Origin: Craterostigma plantagineum
Lineage: Eukaryota > Streptophyta > Magnoliopsida > Lamiales > Linderniaceae
Assembly: GCA_027422505.1 (NCBI GenBank)
Contig: JAPQWV010001549.1
Coordinates: forward strand, 1 to 64,000
Length of the DNA stretch: 64,000 bases
Reading direction: 5' to 3'
The translations under genes and the position numbers were made by a program. Every line of letters begins with the position of its first letter. The stretch's first letter is position 1. This document shows positions 11,797 to 22,172 of this stretch, piece by piece. The notes beneath the pieces were generated by a model. It was not told where the DNA came from, searched no databases, and saw nothing but the letters and a program-made list of their open reading frames with translations.

Positions 11797-13119
11797 ATGG
11801 AAGAAGTTGATGACCATCTTCACACTCCCCAAATTGCAGATGAAAAGAAGCCAAAATTGGGATGCCATTTAGTGGAATAGATGACGCTTTTTTGTTCTAC
11901 AACCAATATGCACGAGCAGCTGGGTTCAGTGCGAGAATAGGCAACAGCAAAAAGAATGAAATGACAGATGAGGTTGTATGGAAACGATTTTTTTGCTCAA
12001 AAGAAGGTCATCGAGCTGAAAATCGAGCGAATAAACAAGGGGACGAGTTGATAAAGCAAAGATCTCGTGGTATAGTTAGAACTGGTTGTATGGCAAGGAT
12101 GTCAATTGTTAAGGCACATACAAGCCCATCTTGGAACGTCAGTAATTTAATAGAGACTCATAACCACCCTCTCTCGACTCTTCAAAAGTGCACTTGTTAC
12201 GTTCACATAGAGGTGTTTAACAGCGAAGAAAGCATTGACTCAACAGTTGTCAGAAGCAAATGTGCCAACTTGTCAATAGATACGTTTATTAGAGATAGAG
12301 CATGGAGGACCTGAGTATATAGTATGTACAGAAAAAGATATTAGAAATTTCGAGCAAGGGCGGAAGGATGGGGAGAAAAGCATCGATGCAGAAACATTAA
12401 TTGAGTTTTTTGAATCCGAGAAAGAAAAAAATCCAGCCTTCTCATTCGAGTATGAGACAGATTCAGAAAAAAGATTCACTAGGTGTTTTTGGGCAGATTC
12501 TATTTCAAGAATGGCATATAACGTATTTGGTGATGTACTTGTGTTCGACACGACCTACAATACTAACAAGTACGGGATGATGTTTGCCCCTTTCGTAGGG
12601 GTTAATCATCATCATCAGACTATTATTTTTGGTTGCGGCTTTCTTAGCAACGAGAACAGATAGATTCTATCGAGCGCAAAATTAAGGAGATCAACATCAG
12701 TAAAGGTTTGAGCCCTACAAGTGAAAGAAAAAGAGCACGTGTGGTTATGAATCCTTCTGGAATTAGATCAAAAGGGTGTGGAAGAAGATTGAAACAATCG
12801 AAGGAGAAGTTAAACTCAAAGTACAGGTTATGCAATGGATGCGGCCTTCGAGGCGTGTCGCATGACAAACGCAACTGTCCCAAGTTGCAAGATGGGTATG
12901 TAGCTAATTCATGAATGGTTTAATTGTGCTATTTTTTCGTAACTAGCAATGACGTCATTATATGTTAACAGGTCAACTACGCAACATCAATATGGTAGTG
13001 GTGATAGTATGGATGAGGAAGAATTAGGGTCTATCGATGGTGATGATGATGATGATGATGTAGATATGCCTCCCTTGGAGGAAAGTGATGTTGATGGTCG
13101 GAATAGCAAGATGGCATGA
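11797..13119 (+). pseudogene. FAR1/FHY3-like transposase, internally deleted
   Basis: Starts MEEVDDHLHTPQIADEKK just after an acceptor (GTATTACAG) that closes a leader intron. The FAR1 DNA-binding domain follows (MPFSGIDDAFLFYNQYARAA, SRGIVRTGCMARM, ETHNHPLS), then the start of the MULE core (VFGDVLVFDTTYNTNKYGMM, first catalytic Asp; IIFGCGFLSNE). At about 12655 the sequence jumps to the C-terminus: a basic stretch, then zinc-knuckle-like CNGCGLRGVSHDKRNC. A final exon follows an intron at 12896-12971 (G|GTATGT...TTAACAG) and encodes an Asp-rich tail. The second and third catalytic residues and the SWIM finger are missing. Frame changes near 11859, 12188 and 12222 each fit a one-base loss. 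Confidence 0.8.
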
Positions 13120-13176
13120 GACTGACTAATTCCTTCAATTTATAGTGATAGTTTAATGCATCTTACTGTTCTCTAT

Positions 13177-13194
13177 GAGCACTGCTATCGTGCC
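13177..13194 (+). repeat. Internal copy of the MULE-2 terminal sequence
   Basis: The 18 bases GAGCACTGCTATCGTGCC are identical to the left end of MULE-2 and in the same orientation, but the following sequence differs. With the right TIR this could mark a separate 1.08 kb element (13177-14256). Confidence 0.7.
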
Positions 13195-14046
13195 TGTCCC
13201 AAATTCTTACTTACTATAACAAGTAAAATAAAACAATGTCTACGCTGGTAAGGTCTATTATCATAGAAGCCCTACTCATTTTCGCTTCATGCATCAGATT
13301 TGCTCGTCTATTTCCATCAATGAAACATATCCATCCTATGGGAACAGTTAGTTTCAGAAAAACTTTTCATCCATATATCATATGATGGACTATCACTCAC
13401 GATAATCGCTCAATCAAATGAACTATCACAGCAACTGCTCGCCACACCAAAAAAAAAAATTCAAAATTGAGAAACATATATTCTAGAACAGAAAAAGTAC
13501 AAACAATGAGTAACCCTCAATTAGACGAATAATCACAACCTTCATCGGACCATGAAAATGGGATTGCAAGCTCAATCAAGCAAACAAAAGGGATCAACAA
13601 TCTACAGAATATCCACTATAAACCTATCTTCAGTGTCGGGCATAATCTACTTTCATCTTCAAAAGAAGCAGATGAGCTTTAGCTTCCCCCTTATTCACAA
13701 CCATCAATTACCAGAGAAAGTGTGGCGGAATCAACTGTGAAACAACCACTGTTATCCATTTCCTCTAGAAACAAGTCCCTTTAAAGCAATCAATCGACTA
13801 TAGCTAAATCTTGCACGAAATCAACATTAATAATCTGATCAACATGGCAATTGTCGAAAGCCTCAGAAGTATGTTTGAATTTAGAAAAAAAAAAACTAAA
13901 TCCCACAATGGGACGACCAAACTTGCCAATATCGTTGAAGCTTAATTCAACTTAAGAGACGCAACGGGTGTGCCGAAGATGAGCGTGAAGGCTGGAGGCA
14001 ATTGGCGATTGTGCTGCCGGAAAGAGATGGGTAACAGAAAATAAAT

Positions 14047-14256
14047 CGATCTTTCACAGAGAGGAGAATATTGCTTTTCTGATTTTGATCCATATTCTAT
14101 TCCTTTTTCCTTTTCAGTTTTCGTTCTAATTAGGGTATAAGTAGGAATTTAGATTAAATTGTATTTTTTAATTTAACTGATGTGTCGCTCCGTCGGCGTA
14201 TACGTGGCGTTGCTCACGCTAGTTGCCCACCGTAGGTGGGCACGATAGCAGTGTCT
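14047..14256 (-). repeat. Right TIR of MULE-2
   Basis: Inverted partner of 11110-11318. The outer end reads GTGGGCACGATAGCAGTG, and the hairpin is conserved. Confidence 0.85.
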
Positions 14257-14257
14257 A

Positions 14258-14269
14258 TATCTATATATC

Positions 14270-14310
<41 letters not shown>
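14258..14310. repeat. TA microsatellite
   Basis: An almost pure TA tract between the right end of MULE-2 and a hAT-like MITE. It is probably the other half of the tract at 11085-11107. Confidence 0.9.
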
Positions 14311-14854
14311 CAAGTTTTAAAACGCGTGAAGCGCAATGTGTCGCGTTTTGGCTCCGGAAGCGCGTAGCGTAAATTGCGTAGCGCATCGCGTGAGTAATTC
14401 AAGCAAGTAAGTTAAAGCAGGAAAACGTAATATATGACATAAATTTGTTATATTATAGCTTATATCTTCAATAATATATTTAATTCACTCCATTTTTAAA
14501 TTTATTGCTTCCCCTTATTCATATTTATTATAAATAACAAAAGAGAAAAATAAATACAATAAAAACAATAAGTAAAAAAGTAACTTCAAAACCATTAAAT
14601 AGGAAGGGAAAAATATGACACTGACATTTTCTCTTCCAATTAATTTATTCGATATATACAAAGTTTAAAGTAGTCCACGTGTTATGTAAAGCAGAATAAA
14701 GTTGGTCAAAAGCGGCGCTTGGACTGAGAAAAATAATAAAATAAATAGATAAATAAAAAATAACGCTTAATTTTATACGCTTCGTCGCGTTTTAAAAAAA
14801 ATACACGCTTAAGCGCGCTTCGAAACGTGCGACAACACGCTTTTAAAAACACTG
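14311..14854. mobile_element. hAT-like non-autonomous element (MITE)
   Basis: A 544 bp element without coding. Ends are CAAGTTTTAAAACGCG (left) and, on the other strand, CAGTGTTTTTAAAAGCG (right), the CAGTGTTTTAAAA start common in plant hAT-type MITEs. It is rich in GCGCTT/AAGCGC blocks near both ends. Flanks are TA repeats, so the expected 8 bp duplication is compatible but not informative. Confidence 0.6.
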
Positions 14855-15145
14855 ATATATATATATAATATAATATATAATATATATATATATATATAAA
14901 TATATATAACGATCCGTAAAATATACTTACGGGTCAATATTAAAAAATAAGTAAAAATATTAGGTTTGTGCATCTCTGGGCCTATTGATGTAATTACCTA
15001 GCTGCTCAAGTTTACTTTGTTAAATTGCTTCAGTGTTACATTACTTTCACCAAGTAATTTTTTTATGCTCAATAATTAAGTAGACTTGACCCACCCTAAT
15101 AACATTTTTTATTTCTGTTTCGATTTACAAAATATTCATCTTAAC
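14855..15145. other. TA-rich spacer, no gene seen
   Basis: A TA microsatellite to about 14905, then AT-rich DNA up to the target duplication of the first poly-A retroposon. Confidence 0.6.
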
Positions 15146-15158
15146 GAATTGGGTCATC

Positions 15159-15997
15159 AAACCCTTCTCTCTACACTTCTCTCTCCCTTCTCTCTAAAAA
15201 ACCTAACACCTCCCAGCCGCCACCACCAAATCCTCCCCCCTTCTCCCCCTCCTCCATTAATGGAGGTAGGGGGAGCTCTACTTTCTTATTTTTTTTTTCT
15301 GTTGTGTTTAAAAAAATAAAAAAATAAAAAATTGCATCCCGCACCACCACCGCCCACGGCTGCCACCACCGCCTGTCGCCACCGTCTTCGCTGCCGCCGC
15401 ACCTCGGCACTTGCCGCCTTCGACTGCATCCGCCCTGCCGCACTGGTGGCTGCCTTCCCGTCGGCTGCCGTCCTGCCCTCGCGGTTGACGCCGCTCCCCT
15501 TTACCCTCGCCGCCGTCGCCCGCCCACCGTCGCCTCCTCCACCTCCCCGAGTGGTCTCCGCCATCGGTCGCCCCGCGCTCGCCGACAGATCCCCGCCAAC
15601 CCCGCTGCCTTGACGCTCCCCGTTGCGGGATTCATCTCTCCCGGCCTTCGGGTCGGGCCTTTTCTCCCTTGTGGAGCTCCCAGTCCGATGAAGACGAAAC
15701 CCAGAAGTCGACGGCCGAAGAAAGTGAAGAGTGTCGTAGATTTTACTTAATAGCTTTTTCTGTCGATTCTTTGGCTCTAGGTCTTTAGATAATGGTTTGT
15801 TTTGTCGTTTTTTGTTTTTTTTTCTCTTGTGGACCCTTTTCTCCCCATGTGGGAGTGTTTGTTTCCCCTTGTGGGATTGTGTGGTGCTCCTTGTGAGCCT
15901 TTATTCTCCTGGTTGACGATGTACCGGTGAGACCCCTTTGGCTTTTTAGCCATGTATCTTTGTTATTAATGCAAGCTATCGTTTCGAAAAAAAAAAA
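15159..15997 (+). mobile_element. Non-autonomous non-LTR retroposon, copy 1
   Basis: Flanked by a perfect 13 bp target duplication, GAATTGGGTCATC, at 15146-15158 and 15998-16010, and ending in an A-tract: the signature of LINE-driven insertion. The 5' part is a CT-rich leader, the middle is very GC-rich with CCGCC runs, and the 3' part ends with a LINE-like tail (AGCCATGTATCTTTGTTATT...). No reverse transcriptase is present. I see no clear pol III A and B boxes, so I favour an internally deleted LINE or retroposed transcript over a tRNA-type SINE. A related copy lies at 24134-24840. Long frames in the GC-rich part are composition effects. Confidence 0.7.
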
Positions 15998-16342
15998 GAA
16001 TTGGGTCATCGGTATTTTCTTATGAATAAGGCGGAAAATCATTTATTACCAACTTGATCGGTAAATATGGAATACTGTCAAAGTAGGATTTTGACTGATT
16101 CTTATCGAAAAAATGATAAATGATCCAAATTTATTCTGGTTATAAAATTTGTTGAAATTTGTTATGCTTAGTATAAACGCATATCATAGTATTTAATTGG
16201 ATATAACAAGAGGTTAGCAATCAATTTATGTGTTTATTCGTTACATTTACACTCATTTTTGTTATTGAAGGAGCTTTGACGAGTTTCGGGCGAAACGGAG
16301 CGAAAACGAGGCAAAACGGAGCAAAAACGATGGAAACAGGCA

Positions 16343-16670
16343 TGTGTCACGGCCGTGACACATAGTGCACTAGGCCGTGACGTTGGGCAGAGAGTTGGAA
16401 TGAAGATGGTCACGGCCGTGACACTTATTGCACCAGCCGTCAATCGGACAGAGTCAAGATTGGCGAGTCTTCTATCTATGGTTAAAATTTCAGGTCAATC
16501 GGACATCGTTTACCCCTCCATCCGAGAGAAATACCAAACTGCCGCAAAGCTGTTGAGTGGGTCACGGCCGTGACACTGCTGCACCAGGCCGTGACGAGCG
16601 GCAGTGAGCCCAAATTCGACCCAGAGAGTGTCACGGTCGTGACCTGTCTTGTCCCAGGCCGTGACAGTGT
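16343..16670 (+). promoter_or_regulatory. U3 array of TCACGGCCGTGA modules, 5' LTR of A1
   Basis: Four modules, each a full palindrome TCACGGCCGTGA followed after about 8-12 bases by TGCAC and a half copy GGCCGTGAC. The last ends about 10 bases before the TATA box. The 3' LTR of A1 (22360-22745) has the same array, and A2 has a longer one. Position suggests promoter elements; the binding factor is unknown. Confidence 0.7.
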
Positions 16671-17093
16671 CGAATTTCACTATAAAAAGCCCAAATTCGA
16701 TCCAGAAAGGGCACAACTCACCAGAGATCAAATCCAAACCATCTAGGGACGAATTTAGGGCGAAAAGAACACGGAATCACATCCCGGAGCGCAAGAGACG
16801 AAGCGACGACGAAATCACGCCCAATTGATCAGAGAACGAAGATTTATCAAGCAAGCGCCGATAATTCGCCAGTATTCAAGAATCATGAGTCTTCCTTCTC
16901 TGTTCTCTAATTCTCTCGTTGTTCTCTCGTCAATTATGCGTAGCTAAATCCCGTTTGTGTTTGGGATTAGATGAACGCTAGGATTAGTCGTACTTAAGAC
17001 GTATATTATCGTGATTTTGTGTTTTAACTATTTATCGTTCTATGAATATGTTTCGTCGCTTTAATATGTCTATGTGTTAAAGTGATCGTGTGG

Positions 17094-17560
17094 AAAAACG
17101 TTTAGGGCGACAACTAAATAACGTTTAGGCCGTTCATAGAAGATAGGATTCGAGTATAGGGCGAAAGCAAATACTCGATCCTCGCCGTTAGTAATTATTG
17201 AAATTTAGATCCCCGCGAGCGTTTAGGGCGACAGCAAATTCGCGAGCGGGTAGGAAATTACTGCGATTTAGTCAAGATCACGTAGGAACGATTTTATTGT
17301 CTGAGTCGATAACACCTAGCGGGATTCGAATCCCGAGCACTTCTTTATTATCTGAAGCTTCGTATCAGTTTTAAGCGTGCTATTTGAATCTCTAGTTGAT
17401 TTAGGAATGATCTGTTAGGATAAGTCGTCAAACAAATTGCGTATTTGTTTAGGTTAAATATCGAGTCGATAGGTCACTACTAGTAATTGATTTATTCCTT
17501 GTGTTCGATACTCGTTTACTCACTTTACTGCACTACAAACGATAGGTCCACTGCCTATCG
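17094..17560 (+). other. Stem-loop-rich transcribed leader, 5' LTR of A1
   Basis: Five predicted hairpins downstream of the TATA box. SL1 (about 17097-17126) has AACGTT arms. SL2 (about 17151-17177) has CGAGTAT/ATACTCG arms. SL3 (about 17212-17250) has CCCGC/GCGGG outer arms. SL1-SL3 share a GGGCGAMAGC-like apex. SL4 is the perfect palindrome CGGGATTCGAATCCCG at 17320-17335. SL5 is CGATAGG/CCTATCG at 17540-17560. All recur in the other complete LTRs. The pairing was worked out by eye. Confidence 0.65.
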
Positions 17561-17644
17561 CACGTCGGTGATAGTAATTAGGTATTCGTTTTAGTTATTA
17601 CTTGTCGCACTTTCCATTCACACACCACGTGTCGATCAAGTTTT

Positions 17645-17662
17645 TGGCGCCGTTGCCGGGGA
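17645..17662 (+). other. Primer-binding site of A1
   Basis: TGGCGCCGTTGCCGGGGA begins six bases after the LTR. It is complementary to the 3' end of plant tRNA-Asp, the usual primer of Athila-type elements. Confidence 0.9.
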
Positions 17663-17826
17663 ATAATTGATATTAGGAATACCGTAGTTCGGTGTTTTAG
17701 CCATTTTTATTTGAAGTTTTCCTTTTCTTTTCTTTATTACTGTTGGCGTTATTGTTCTTCTAGTTATTGTTATTTTCGTTATTTCTTTTACGAGTCGATT
17801 TCTTTAGTCCAGATACAGAAGTAGAT

Positions 17827-20411
17827 ATGGCGGACCATAGAGTACCCGTCCACGAGGAGCCATCACTACAGGATCTCCTCAGGAATGACGCGCTAGGCAG
17901 TACTGAGTCGGCGATTGTCATCCCGCCGATCGAGAACAACAAATTAGAGCTGAAGCACTCTTGGCTTCAGATGATCTTCCAGACAGTCCAGTTTGAGGGC
18001 AATCCCGATGACGATCCCTACTCCCATCTGAAGGCTTTTCTGACGGTGACTGACACCATCAAGATCAACGGGGTCTCGGGCGATGCAATTAAGTTGATGC
18101 TGTTCCCGTTCTCCCTGAAGTTCAGAGCGAAGGACTGGCTGGAGATGTTGCCACCTCGCTCAATCACTACATGGGAGGAGCTGCGAGCCGCGTTTATCGG
18201 CCACTATTTCCCGCTGACTAAGGTGCTAAGGTTAAAGACAGAGATCTCCCTATTCCATCAGAAGGACTCAGAAAACCTCTACGAGGTGTGGGAGCGATAT
18301 AAGGCGCTACTGAAGAGGTGCCCACAGCACGGGATGTCTAAGGCAGCCCAGATCAACCGATTTCACGAGGGGCTCAATGACCAGACTGTCCATATGCTAG
18401 ACGGAGCCGCAGGAGGAGGACTCGTGAAGCTCAATGCTACCGACGCTTGGAATCTGATCGAGGACTACTCGAGGAACAGCTTCATGAGGGGCAATACCAG
18501 GATGAAGACACCCGGTGTGTTCGGAGTGAGCGAGGAGACGGCCACTAAGGCTAAAATCGAGGCACTTCAGCAACAAATTCCCTCGACGAACTCCCAGTTG
18601 CAGACGGTGATTGGCGCATTACTTCCCAAGTCCGGGCAAACTCAGCCCGTGAACGCCGTGGCCACCATCGCACCGACGCATCACACGTCTTACGTGCCAT
18701 TGTGCGGAATTTGTGGCGCAGCCCACGAGACATCAGAATGCCAACTTGGGCAGCCGCTGGAGCACATAGAGTATATGGGCAATTACCAAGTTGGTCAGCG
18801 AAGCTTCCAGCCTCGGGCACATCCAAACCTGGCGTACGCGAATCAGAACCATCAGGGCCAAGGACTGTCAGGATTTCAGCCACGACCGTCCGGATTCCAA
18901 AATGGGCACCACGACAGTACCAGAACGCGCCCGCAGGAGGATCCGACGACATGAGGGAGATGAAGGACATGATGAAGGCACTTCTCACGAATTTCAGCAG
19001 CACAACCGCAGCCCACGAAAGCCGAATGACAAAGATGGAGGAGTACATGGAGGCGAATGACATCCGTGCTCAGAATACAGACGCCTCGATCAAGAGGTTG
19101 GAGCAACAAGTGGGGCAATTAGCACAGCAAATGGCGGGGCGAAATCAAGGATCACTCCCGAGCTACACCGAGAGAAACCCCAAGGTGTATTGCAATGCGG
19201 TAATCCTGAGAAGCGGGGGAGGATTACAAGAAGCTCCCACCAAGCAAAATTTAAAGGAGAAAGTCGATTTCGAGGGCCACGACGAGCCAGAAGTGGAGGA
19301 AAGTAAGGGCGACGGAGTCGAGAAGGTCAAGGATGACGAGAGAAAGACGCGACCATTCGTGAAGCCGTATCAACCAAAGATCCCATATCCAGCTCGGTTG
19401 AGGGGAGCTGCACCTGAAAAAGAGAAGGTTCAACCTAAAAAGGAGGAGGCTGCACCCGAAATAGAAAAAGCGAGGGAGAACGAGCGACCACTAGTGATAT
19501 CGTACCAGCCGAAGATTCCCTATCCAACACGGTTGAAGAAGGACAAGGAAGAAGCGATAATTGGCAGATTCATGGGTATGTGCAAAGAATTACATATTAA
19601 CTTACCGTTTGTTGAAGCTATTGCGCAGATGCCCAGTTTCGTTAAGTTCCTGAAGGACTTGCTGACGAATCGACGGAAGCTCGAACACGTCTCCACGGTA
19701 TACCTACGAGGAGAGTGCTCGACGATACTCCAGAGCAAGATACCGAAAAAACTCAAGGACCCAGGGAGTTTTACTATTCCTTGTCTGATAGGTGATTTAG
19801 TTGTTGAGCATGCTTTAGCTGATCTAGGCGCTAGTATAAATTTATTGCCGTACTCCATGTTTAAGCGCTTAGGATTAGGTGAACCACGACCCACTAGAAT
19901 GAATATTCAACTGGCAGATAGATCATTAAAATACCCCCTAGGTGTTATCGAGGATATTCTAGTTAAGGTCGATAAGTTCGTTATCCCTGCTGATTTTGTG
20001 ATCTTAGACATGGACGAGGATGAAAATGTTCCATTAATTCTAGGTAGACCATTCTTAGCTACAGGCAAGACCATGATAGATGTTAGGAATGGAACATTAA
20101 CCTTGACAGTAGACGGTGAAAAAGTTACGTTCAATATGGCTGACTCGATGAAAAAGAGCAACGAGCAAGATGATAAATGCTATTTCTTAGATGTCTTTGA
20201 GCGCAATTTTCTCTTTTCTGTGCAAGGTCTGTCACAGGTCAGCAAGCATGATAGGCACACGATTATGGAAATCGATAAGTGTGGGGAGGAGATCGACGAA
20301 CCCATCATAACCACCGACGAGAGCAGCGAAGAAGTTAAGGACAAGAGCCCAGTCGAGGAGCGACCGCCACTAGAGTTGAAACCGCTGCCCGATGAAAGGC
20401 GACACCTCTAG
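17827..20411 (+). pseudogene. gag-protease of A1 (one frame break)
   Basis: Starts MADHRVPVHEEPSLQDLL. The Ty3 gag core follows (FEGNPDDDPYSHLKAFL, FSLKFRAKDWLEMLPP, YEVWERYKALLKRCPQHGM) and a zinc-knuckle-like C-x2-C-x3-H-x4-C (CGICGAAHETSEC). Near 18950 the frame changes by what looks like one lost base; the reading then continues through a coiled region, a Lys/Glu-rich linker with two KPYQPKIPYP-type repeats, and an aspartic protease with ALADLGASINLLPYS and ILGRPFLATG. D-L-G-A-S is the form common in Athila-type proteases. The frame stops at 20411 after DERRHL with no reverse transcriptase. Confidence 0.85.
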
Positions 20412-22172
20412 GGTATGGATGCAGGCGAGGGAAACTTAAGCAAAAAAGAAATGATGTACCTCGACTTCCAGCCACCCTAAGCGAACGAAAGCACGTCCGG
20501 CTAAAGACGGTAAAGGAAGCGCTTCTTGGGAGGCAACCCAGGTTTTATCTATCTAGTATTTTTTTATTATGTCTATCATTATTATCATTCATGTTTTTTT
20601 TTTCTGTTACGTTTAGTTTTCCTTTTAGTCATGTCAGGCATCACGAGTCACGATACGACAACCATCACGCGTTTAGTCACGACCACGTCAACATTTTTCG
20701 TCAGGGAAGTTTCGTTCTCTTACACCTACTTTTCCCTTTCGTTTATTCAAATTTTACGTTGAGGACAACGTACGGCTTAAGTGTGGGGAGGGGAATTTAG
20801 GTTGAAAACTTACATGAAAATTTTAATTTTTTATGACGTGTCTGTGAGCTATAAATTTCGTTGAAAGGCATGGATTACTGAATTCAGGCACGATTTTTGC
20901 GCATTATCTCGAGTTAGTCTGCATTATTATGAATTCTTGTGAGCAATTAGGATATGCATGACTGACATGTCTGCCTGAATAGATACAGCACTGTTTAAAG
21001 AGATTCGTACACATAACCCTATTTCGTGTGAGAGTTTGAGCCTGACGAGCTTACGCTCATTTTTCTTGGTTGTGTGACGTGCCTAGTCTATATCTCTCTT
21101 GAACTTGCCTGTCTGATGCGTGTTGAAACTGTTTTGGTGTGCGAGTGTGAAAATGATGAGGGCATTAGGTATCAAGTCCAGGGCCAAAATTTTCTTAACC
21201 ATGACGAACCCCATTAGTTAGCCACGTTGAGCCTGAGCCTATTTGTTGCGTACCTCGTATGTTATAGAAGCCACTAACCCGAATAAGCCTCCAGAGATTT
21301 TATGAGCCTGAGTTGATTACAATGAAGCAGAAGTCGAACTTGAAAGTTACTGTTCCAGAGTTTGATTTGATGTTCTTCTCTGCTATTCGTGAAATGACTC
21401 GTCTCTTACTTGACCGTTTTCTGAAATGACCCGATCCCTTGCATAAGCCTGCCCATAACCCTTTGGCAAGATATAGGTCTCGGTAATAAGTATCCCTAGG
21501 TACACGGCATTCGCTGTGACGATGTATTCTTTGCGACAAAAGTCGAACCTTGATGTTTTTAGAGAATAAGGGCAGTGCACAAAAGTAGAGCGTAACTAAG
21601 GTGAAAGGGCAGAAAATGAAAGGGAACTGAGTTGAGAGAGTCGAGCAGAAAAGTCTAAGATTTCGGAGCGAGAACGTCGAGCCTTATGTTGGGACGTGTG
21701 ACTGTCTGTTTGATCATGCTATATTCTTTGATAATTTTCGATCACGTGTCCTAGCTCTAAGATTAAGTGTTCATTATTTATGCTTATCGCTTCATGATTA
21801 TTCGACCCGTTTCCCCGAAAAGACCCTCAGATTTATACTTGCCACTTTGAATAGTCGAGATGCGATTAACTTGCAAGTTTATGGTAGGGGTTGGACTAGT
21901 GCACGAATTGAGCGACTCATCATATGCTAGCCTATACACTTGAGTGAATTGAGTGAATCCTTGCGAGGTATGAGTCTCGATTAGCAGTGAAGGAAGTTTA
22001 GGTCAACAAGTGCAAGTCATTAGTGTAATGTCCGTGATTGTTTGCTTGATTCCATTTGTGCTTTCTAGCTTTGATGATAAATTGTGAACAATCGTGCCGT
22101 TATCCTAATTTGATGCCTTATCTGATTTCCCATTTACTTGAGGACAAGCAAATGCTTAAGTGTGGGGAGGTT
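20412..22172 (+). other. Non-coding 3' spacer of A1 with two purine-rich tracts
   Basis: No coding recognised. It begins with the conserved Athila-type block around GGGAGGCAACCCAGG (about 20528-20542). A CTTAAGTGTGGGGAGG tract occurs twice, near 20777 and at about 22155-22170; the second touches the 3' LTR and is the likely polypurine tract. Much of the spacer is similar to 57300-58540 in A2. Confidence 0.75.

Larger units (their letters stand above)
11110..14256. mobile_element. FAR1-type Mutator-like element MULE-2, internally deleted
   Basis: A 3.1 kb element with TIRs of about 210 bp that are nearly identical by eye, implying recent movement. It lies inside a TA-rich tract, so the target duplication cannot be read with confidence. 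The interior holds a FAR1-class transposase gene lacking its centre, then about 1 kb without coding that includes a second TIR-like start at 13177. Confidence 0.85.
16172..17638 (+). repeat. 5' LTR of A1
   Basis: Starts TATAAACGCATATC where the 3' LTR has TGATAAACGC, and ends GTGTCGATCA. It contains the TCACGGCCGTGA array, a TATA box (TATAAAAAG at about 16681) and the stem-loop leader. Confidence 0.9.

Noticed and set aside
15171..15613. Overlapping frames of about 90 residues on both strands, rich in Arg/Gly or Pro/Ala.
   Set aside because: They fall in the GC-rich centre of a poly-A retroposon and show only compositional bias, no family motif.
16343..16670. Regularly spaced palindromes could suggest a CRISPR array.
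   Set aside because: The context is an LTR in a plant genome. The spacing is short, the intervening sequence is related between units, and there are no cas genes.
17320..17335. CGGGATTCGAATCCCG looks like the T-arm / B box of a tRNA gene.
   Set aside because: No A box, anticodon arm or acceptor stem can be placed at the right distance. It recurs at the same position in every complete LTR of both Athila-like families, so it is an LTR motif.
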